A stretch of DNA of 42,159 nucleotides from Campylobacterales bacterium (GTDB lineage: Bacteria > Campylobacterota > Campylobacteria > Campylobacterales > Sulfurovaceae): positions 1 through 42,159 of the forward strand of contig JAFGVX010000074.1 in NCBI GenBank assembly GCA_016937775.1. Reading direction: 5' to 3'. Below the pieces are notes generated by a model. That model worked only from the letters and a program-made list of their open reading frames with translations. It did no database searches and had not been told where the DNA came from. The number at the start of each line of letters is the position of its first letter. Within the stretch, counting starts at the first letter, position 1. The translations under genes were made by a program, and so were the position numbers. Positions 36,776 through 42,159 of this stretch are shown one piece after another.

Positions 36776-38020
36776 TTAATGTCTTTTAGGTTTTCTTTTT
36801 GCTTTTTTGCTTTTGATTTTAAATGTATTTTCGCCGTTTTTGTAAATATAGCTGAGTGTAAATCCAAGCTTTTCCAAGATACTATCGACAATATAAAGTC
36901 CCAACCCAAAGCCACTACTTCGTTTTTCTTCTTGTGAAAAAGGCTCAATATAAAATGAGAGTGGATGTTTGAGTTCATTGCCTTTCGAGATAACTTCTAT
37001 AATGCTGTCTCTTGCCGTAATTCTTACATTTTTATCCGGGCTATATTTGATACCGTTATCAAGAAGATTTTTCAGTGCAAGCGCTAGGAGTTTCACATCG
37101 GTAGTAATCTCAAAATCTTCAAAATCCATTTCAATGCGTTTTTTATCTATCATTAAAAGCTCTTGTGCTTTTTCTACAATTTGAGAAAAAGAGGTTTTTT
37201 CTATATTGGGAGTGAAGTTTTGGGTTGCAACTCTTTCTACTTCTGCGAGCTCATTTATAAGTTCATTCATTCTATCAAATGCTCTTATGAGTATCTTTTT
37301 TGTTGCCTCATCATCTATGGATTCTACAACAATTCTTCCTTTGGTTATCGGGGTTTTAAGTTCATGCATTATGTTTCTCATAAAGAGGTTTTTCGAGGCG
37401 ATGAGTCTATTGATATGTAAGATAGCGTGATCAAAACTTTTAGCGATCTTACCTATCTCATCATTGTAAATATAGTCGATCCTGCTTTGTATATCCCCTG
37501 CGGCAAATCGCTCTATCTGTTTATGTAGTTTTTTGAGTGGATGAAGTTTTTTAAGAATCGCAAGATACAAAAGCACAAGAAGAATGATGAGAAATGCACC
37601 GATACCTATGGCGATTTGTATCGTATAGTTTTTAGGGCGATTGTCTTGGAGCATAAGATTGTATCCAAGTCTTTGCACATAGATATAGTGTGCTTTTGGT
37701 GTTTCAAATACTCTGACTTGACCGAACATCGATTGTCCACCGAATATTGTTTGACCCTCATTTTCTATCTCTTCTTTCACCTTTTCGACAGAGACAGGCT
37801 TAACATAGAAATCTTTATAGAATTTTTGGAGCTGTTCTTCCGTGGGATTAAGTTGTACGTTTGAGAGAAAGGCATCTGCTATGAGCTTGTAATGACTGAC
37901 TTCATCAATCTTGTATTTATCGTTGTTCCACGAGATAAAAAAATAGATCGTCAAAGTAAGTATGACAATCGCCAAAGAGAAGAGTAGGTGGATAAAAGTT
38001 CCAACAGATAAGTTTTTCAT
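36776..38020 (-). CDS. Two-component sensor histidine kinase (ArsS/RacS-like)
   Basis: HAMP-like region, NIMHELKTPITKGRI H-box, ALKNLLDNGIKYSP N-box, GFGLGLYIV G-box. Confidence 0.92.
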   Translation of the reverse strand: MKNLSVGTFIHLLFSLAIVILTLTIYFFISWNNDKYKIDEVSHYKLIADAFLSNVQLNPTEEQLQKFYKDFYVKPVSVEKVKEEIENEGQTIFGGQSMFGQVRVFETPKAHYIYVQRLGYNLMLQDNRPKNYTIQIAIGIGAFLIILLVLLYLAILKKLHPLKKLHKQIERFAAGDIQSRIDYIYNDEIGKIAKSFDHAILHINRLIASKNLFMRNIMHELKTPITKGRIVVESIDDEATKKILIRAFDRMNELINELAEVERVATQNFTPNIEKTSFSQIVEKAQELLMIDKKRIEMDFEDFEITTDVKLLALALKNLLDNGIKYSPDKNVRITARDSIIEVISKGNELKHPLSFYIEPFSQEEKRSSGFGLGLYIVDSILEKLGFTLSYIYKNGENTFKIKSKKAKRKPKRH

Positions 38021-38703
38021 ACTCTGTCTGTCAACATATAGCCTACACCGCGAATCGGTTTGATATAACTCTTTTCACTATCGATCTTTGCAAGCTTATG
38101 TCTGATTCTCGATATCATTACATCTATGTTCTTGATAGAACTTTCATCATCTATGTGATCGCTGTCATAGATAAGTTGTTCTCTTGAAATGGAGCCGTTT
38201 TTGTGGTTTATGAGTGTCGAGAGAATATCAAATTCTGCTGCTGTGAGCTCTAGCATATGTCCTTTAAAAATGATAGCATTTGCCGCTTTATCAATCTCAA
38301 AGAGCTGCTCCTCTTTTTTCGCTGCCTCTTCACTAGCATTAGTGCGCCTTAAAATCGTTTTTATACGTGTTACAAGCTCTCTAGGATCGTACGGTTTTGG
38401 CATATAATCATCGGCACCTCTCTCTAATCCTATGACCTTATCGGTGATGTCATCACGCGCAGAGGAGATGATGATAGGGATGTTGCCAGTCGCTCTTATC
38501 TTCGGAATCACCTCCAGCCCATCCATTCCCGGAAGAGTAAGATCAAGAATAACAAGATCAAACGAATATTGATTTAAGAGTGAGAGCCCCATATAAGGAT
38601 CCTCAGCTCCTATAACTTCCATATCGTGTTTTGTTAAAAAGTTTGTAAGTATAAGTGCTAGTTCAGAGTCATCTTCTATAAGTAATATGCGAATTATGGT
38701 CAA
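38017..38703 (-). CDS. OmpR-family response regulator
   Basis: IRILLIEDDSEL, DLVILDLTLPGMDG, DDYMPKPYDPREL, C-terminal winged helix IDVMISRIRHKL..IKPIRGVGYML. Confidence 0.95.
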   Translation of the reverse strand: MTIIRILLIEDDSELALILTNFLTKHDMEVIGAEDPYMGLSLLNQYSFDLVILDLTLPGMDGLEVIPKIRATGNIPIIISSARDDITDKVIGLERGADDYMPKPYDPRELVTRIKTILRRTNASEEAAKKEEQLFEIDKAANAIIFKGHMLELTAAEFDILSTLINHKNGSISREQLIYDSDHIDDESSIKNIDVMISRIRHKLAKIDSEKSYIKPIRGVGYMLTDRV

Positions 38704-38710
38704 TCCTTTT

Positions 38711-40114
38711 TTATCTAATAACCAACAGAATGATCATTCCATAACGGTTTATATAGACTCTTTTTGCACCTTTTGGACTGTTTTTGAGGTATCTGCGAAG
38801 ATGCTCTATGGAGCCAATTGGTGAATTTTCTACTTGTATGATAACATCTCCTACTTGAAAACCTTCTTTTTGCGCTTTACTATTTGATTCGATCGTGGTA
38901 ATGGCAACTCCATCGGAGTTTATGGGCAGTCTTAGTTCTTTGGCAATTTGTGGAGTGATGTCGGCAAGCTCGGCACCTTCAAGCAGTTTTGATGATTTAC
39001 CTGTGATAACGGCATTTTGTTGATCGCCAAGTTTGAGTGATATGAAATGTATATCTTTGTCCCGCTCAAGTTTAATCTTTATGGTCTCATTTGGATTTTT
39101 ATCGCCGATTATTCTTGAAAGTTCTTGTGGTGAATTGATCTCTTCGTCATCAACATTTAAGATAAGATCACCTCTTTTTATACCTGCTTTTTCAGCGGCG
39201 CTTTTTTCTTGGACATTGGTGATGACGGCACCTCTTTTGCTTTTATAGAGGCTCCTGAGATCTTTTGTCAACTCTGAGATATTTACACCCATATAGCCTC
39301 TACTGACTTTGCCGTTTTTGGCAAGTTGGGTGATGACATTTTTAACCATATCTACAGGGATAGCAAACCCGATGCCGTGATTGCCACCTGAGCGAGAGAG
39401 GATAGCAGTGTTGATTCCTATAAGTGCACCTCTACTATCTATAAGCGCACCTCCTGAGTTACCCGGATTGATGGAGGCATCTGTTTGGATGAAATTTTCG
39501 TATCTATTGATGCCTACAGCATCTTTCCCGAGTGCCGAGACAATCCCTTGTGTGACACTTTCGCCGACTCCAAAAGGATTACCTATAGCAAAGACGACAT
39601 CGCCGATTTTTATATCTTTTGTGTCTCCAAACGCTACAGGATGGAGCTCTTTAGCTTCTATCTTGATGAGTGCTATATCGCTATCTTTATCGGAGCCTAT
39701 GAGTTTCGCTTTATGCTCCACATCACTTCCACTGAGTGTTACGCTTATCTCATCGGCACCGTCAATCACATGATAATTGGTCACGATGTAGCCGTCTTCG
39801 GTGATGATAACGCCTGAACCTAAAGTTCTCTGTGTTCTATCTTGCGGCACTCTTCCTTGGTAATTTCTTCCGAAAAATTGTTCAAAGAAAGGGTCATTGA
39901 AAATATTTGGTCGATTGCCCATCTTTACATTTGTCTTTGTGGAGATGTTGACAACGGCGTCTATTCCATTTTTTAAAATAGGCGCAAAGGAGAGAATCTC
40001 ATCATCATCTTGAGGTAAGATGCGATCGGGATTTTTTGGCGCCTCTTTAAACTCTATGTTCGCCGCATTGAGACCTATAAAAAGAATAAGGGGTATGAGA
40101 AGTATCTTTTTCAT
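38711..40114 (-). CDS. htrA: HtrA/DegP-family periplasmic serine protease
   Basis: GSGVIITEDGYIVTNYHVIDGAD, QTDASINPGNSGGALI, two PDZ domains, signal peptide. Confidence 0.95.
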   Translation of the reverse strand: MKKILLIPLILFIGLNAANIEFKEAPKNPDRILPQDDDEILSFAPILKNGIDAVVNISTKTNVKMGNRPNIFNDPFFEQFFGRNYQGRVPQDRTQRTLGSGVIITEDGYIVTNYHVIDGADEISVTLSGSDVEHKAKLIGSDKDSDIALIKIEAKELHPVAFGDTKDIKIGDVVFAIGNPFGVGESVTQGIVSALGKDAVGINRYENFIQTDASINPGNSGGALIDSRGALIGINTAILSRSGGNHGIGFAIPVDMVKNVITQLAKNGKVSRGYMGVNISELTKDLRSLYKSKRGAVITNVQEKSAAEKAGIKRGDLILNVDDEEINSPQELSRIIGDKNPNETIKIKLERDKDIHFISLKLGDQQNAVITGKSSKLLEGAELADITPQIAKELRLPINSDGVAITTIESNSKAQKEGFQVGDVIIQVENSPIGSIEHLRRYLKNSPKGAKRVYINRYGMIILLVIR

Positions 40115-40241
40115 AATGATAGCCTTTTGTTTTTTTATGGTTGATTATAAAAAAGGAGGGTAAATTGAATGTAAATAGCATTGAGTTGTTTTTCTCTGTG
40201 TACTAAGTGGGTAATAATCCGTAATTTGTGAGTGTTAAATA

Positions 40242-40679
40242 TTAAACCTTCAGTGATTTTCTATAAAGAAATGCAGCGATGGCTAAAAACACTAAAGACA
40301 CTAAGATGCCAAAAGGCAGATTGTATGCCAAAATTTCTCCTTGAAACATTTCTTTATTTTCGGCTAACTCCAAATCTAAGTTTTGCATATCTTTCATGAT
40401 GAAGTAGTTGTTAAGTGTTCCAATGAGCATAAGCCCAACAGCTATAAAGAGTGTGATAGCTGTTGGTTTTTGCCAATTTTTCGAGGGGTAGATCCAAGAG
40501 GCTAAAGCAAAAAAGAGTATAGATATAGTTGTTAATATGGCTATGACAATTAATTTGGTATTCATTCCATCACTATCGTGAGCAATATCTTGAAATGAGC
40601 CAAATACTATTCCTGCTACAAAAATCCCGGCAAAGACATAAATAACTATAGAAAAAAACTTACGCATTTTCTCTTTCAA
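40242..40679 (-). CDS. Small hydrophobic membrane protein, unknown function
   Basis: Four predicted hydrophobic segments; overlaps the upstream gene by 20 bp. Confidence 0.65.
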   Translation of the reverse strand: MKEKMRKFFSIVIYVFAGIFVAGIVFGSFQDIAHDSDGMNTKLIVIAILTTISILFFALASWIYPSKNWQKPTAITLFIAVGLMLIGTLNNYFIMKDMQNLDLELAENKEMFQGEILAYNLPFGILVSLVFLAIAAFLYRKSLKV

Positions 40680-41061
40680 AATATCTATTGATATTTGGAA
40701 GGTAGAGTAGCCCTAATATAATTATGGTAATCAAAATAGTTACCATGAGTGATTGTTTCATATTTGAAGCTGCGAAACTGACAATCAAAGCAAGAACGGA
40801 ATAAGCTACATAAAAAGTTCTTGCAATTTTCATGCCTTTAAGCATGCCGATAGCTGCTACCAATCCAACAATCGAACCAAGTACTATCATGGCATATTGT
40901 ACCGATATTGAAAGTTGGCTTGCTTTCTCCATTACATCCATTGCGAGCGGATTGTTCATCACTCCATAAATCGAAAGAGGAGCCAATATTGCACCAATGA
41001 TGATTAATATGCAAATAATAGTAAGTAGTATGGGTCGTTTATTCTCTACAGTTTCTTCCAT
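40660..41061 (-). CDS. Small hydrophobic membrane protein, unknown function
   Basis: ILLTIICILIIIGAILAPLSIYGVM and further hydrophobic helices. Confidence 0.65.
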   Translation of the reverse strand: MEETVENKRPILLTIICILIIIGAILAPLSIYGVMNNPLAMDVMEKASQLSISVQYAMIVLGSIVGLVAAIGMLKGMKIARTFYVAYSVLALIVSFAASNMKQSLMVTILITIIILGLLYLPNINRYFERENA

Positions 41062-41208
41062 AAAGTTCCTTTAATCAAAAATAATAATGACAAAAGTATA
41101 CCAAAAAAGACTAAGAATTGCAGGTTTGGCATAGCGTACCCCTTATATCTTAAATGATTTTATATATAATGGGCATCAATAAAAAGTGAGACTCAATGAA
41201 GGATAAGT

Positions 41209-42159
41209 ATGTATACAGATGAAGATTTAGACATAGCAGTAGATAAGGGGATTTTTACCGCCAAATCTGTTGAAGAGTTTCGATCTTTGCAGTCATCGTC
41301 AAAAAATTCACCCTCCGTTGATGAAGAGAATTTCAGACTCATTGGTGGATTCAATGATATCTTTATAGTCATAGCATGTTTGCTACTTCTCTTCTCTTCG
41401 TTGTGGGTTCTTAAAAAGGTAGACCCAAGCTTGGGATATTTTGTTTTTACTGTTTTATCGTGGGGATTGTCTGAATTTTTTGTACGAAAAAGAAAAATGG
41501 CGCTTCCGGCTATCGTTCTTCTGCTCTCATTTCTTGGCGGGGTTTTTGAGCTATCTATGTCTCTTTTGACCCCTTTTCTTTCAGATGTATCTCTGCTTTT
41601 TGCCGCTGCCATAGTGGCTATAGCCGCATATTTTCATTGGTTGCGTTTTAATGTTCCCATTACTATCGCTGTTGGTGCATTAGCGGGAGTTGTTGTGTTG
41701 GTTTTGGTTACTATGAGTATCTTTCCTAGCACAAAGGAGTGGTTCTCGACCATGCTATTTGTATGTGGCATCATGGTATTTTTGTTTGCAATGTATTGGG
41801 ATTCTTCTGATATCAGCAGAACCACCCGTAGATCAGATGTGGCTTTTTGGCTACATCTTCTCTCAGCCCCGCTTATCATCCACTCTGTCTTTTCAAGCTT
41901 GGGTATCTTAAATGGTGAGGAGAATTTGGGGAGTATGGCTATCGTTATAGTTTTGTATCTACTGATGACTTCGATATCTATCGCTATTGATCGGCGTGCA
42001 TTTATGGTCTCTTCACTTATTTATGTTCTCTATGCACTCTCTAGCTTGATCGAGACATATGGTGGAGTCGGCTATAGCTTTGCACTTACCGGCATTCTCA
42101 TCGGAAGTTCGCTTTTGTTACTTTCAGCATATTGGCACCGTGTAAGAGCAAATCTAGTA
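41209..42159 (+). CDS. Polytopic membrane protein (DUF2157-like), 3' end beyond the window
   Basis: Open frame from ATG 41209: MYTDEDLDIAVDKGIFTAKSVEEFRSLQ...GGFNDIFIVIACLLLLFSSLWVLKK..., to the window end without a stop; absent from the ORF list because it is unterminated. Confidence 0.75.
   Translation, partial: MYTDEDLDIAVDKGIFTAKSVEEFRSLQSSSKNSPSVDEENFRLIGGFNDIFIVIACLLLLFSSLWVLKKVDPSLGYFVFTVLSWGLSEFFVRKRKMALPAIVLLLSFLGGVFELSMSLLTPFLSDVSLLFAAAIVAIAAYFHWLRFNVPITIAVGALAGVVVLVLVTMSIFPSTKEWFSTMLFVCGIMVFLFAMYWDSSDISRTTRRSDVAFWLHLLSAPLIIHSVFSSLGILNGEENLGSMAIVIVLYLLMTSISIAIDRRAFMVSSLIYVLYALSSLIETYGGVGYSFALTGILIGSSLLLLSAYWHRVRANLV

Noticed and set aside
36754-36978. 74-aa minus ORF
   Set aside because: Out-of-frame ORF inside the histidine kinase 3' end; no independent support.
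41193-41879. Minus ORFs of 139 aa and 81 aa
   Set aside because: Antisense to the plus-strand membrane protein gene; composition low in family-like features.
1-42159. CRISPR array, rRNA, tRNA or phage genes
   Set aside because: No regularly spaced repeats, no cloverleaf or rRNA sequence, and no phage structural genes noticed on reading; not exhaustively searched by tool.

Overview
The window looks like a Campylobacterota (epsilonproteobacterial) chromosome segment; this is inferred from gene content and AT-rich codon usage, not from a search. It starts inside the 3' end of an IS-type transposase. A plus-strand housekeeping block follows (clpS-clpA-aat, transaldolase, PilT-like ATPase, hemB, an FAD oxidoreductase, a secreted protein, argF, hemN, an Fe-S protein). 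About 24.5 kb (12217-36713), mostly on the minus strand, is a large aryl-polyene plus dialkylresorcinol (flexirubin-like) biosynthetic cluster. It encodes three KAS with intact C-H-H triads, two half-size KAS-like chain-length-factor proteins, three ACPs, two hot-dog dehydratases, FabG, an MIO aromatic amino acid ammonia-lyase, an AMP-ligase, DarA/DarB homologs, a BtrH-like acyltransferase, a halogenase-like flavoprotein, MMPL and LolA-like transport proteins, an ABC-2 exporter, GT2, PlsC-like and LpxL-like acyltransferases, and an embedded envelope-gene island (deacetylase, PAP2, MipA/OmpV). Downstream are a two-component system, an HtrA protease, two small membrane proteins and a plus-strand membrane protein that runs off the window. 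The most interesting points are: a BtrH-like C39-fold protein as candidate ester-forming enzyme joining polyene to resorcinol; a WxWxIP-bearing flavoprotein suggesting halogenation; an unusual Phe-His selectivity pair in the ammonia-lyase; two translationally coupled KAS/half-KAS pairs; and a candidate leaderless deacetylase transcript.
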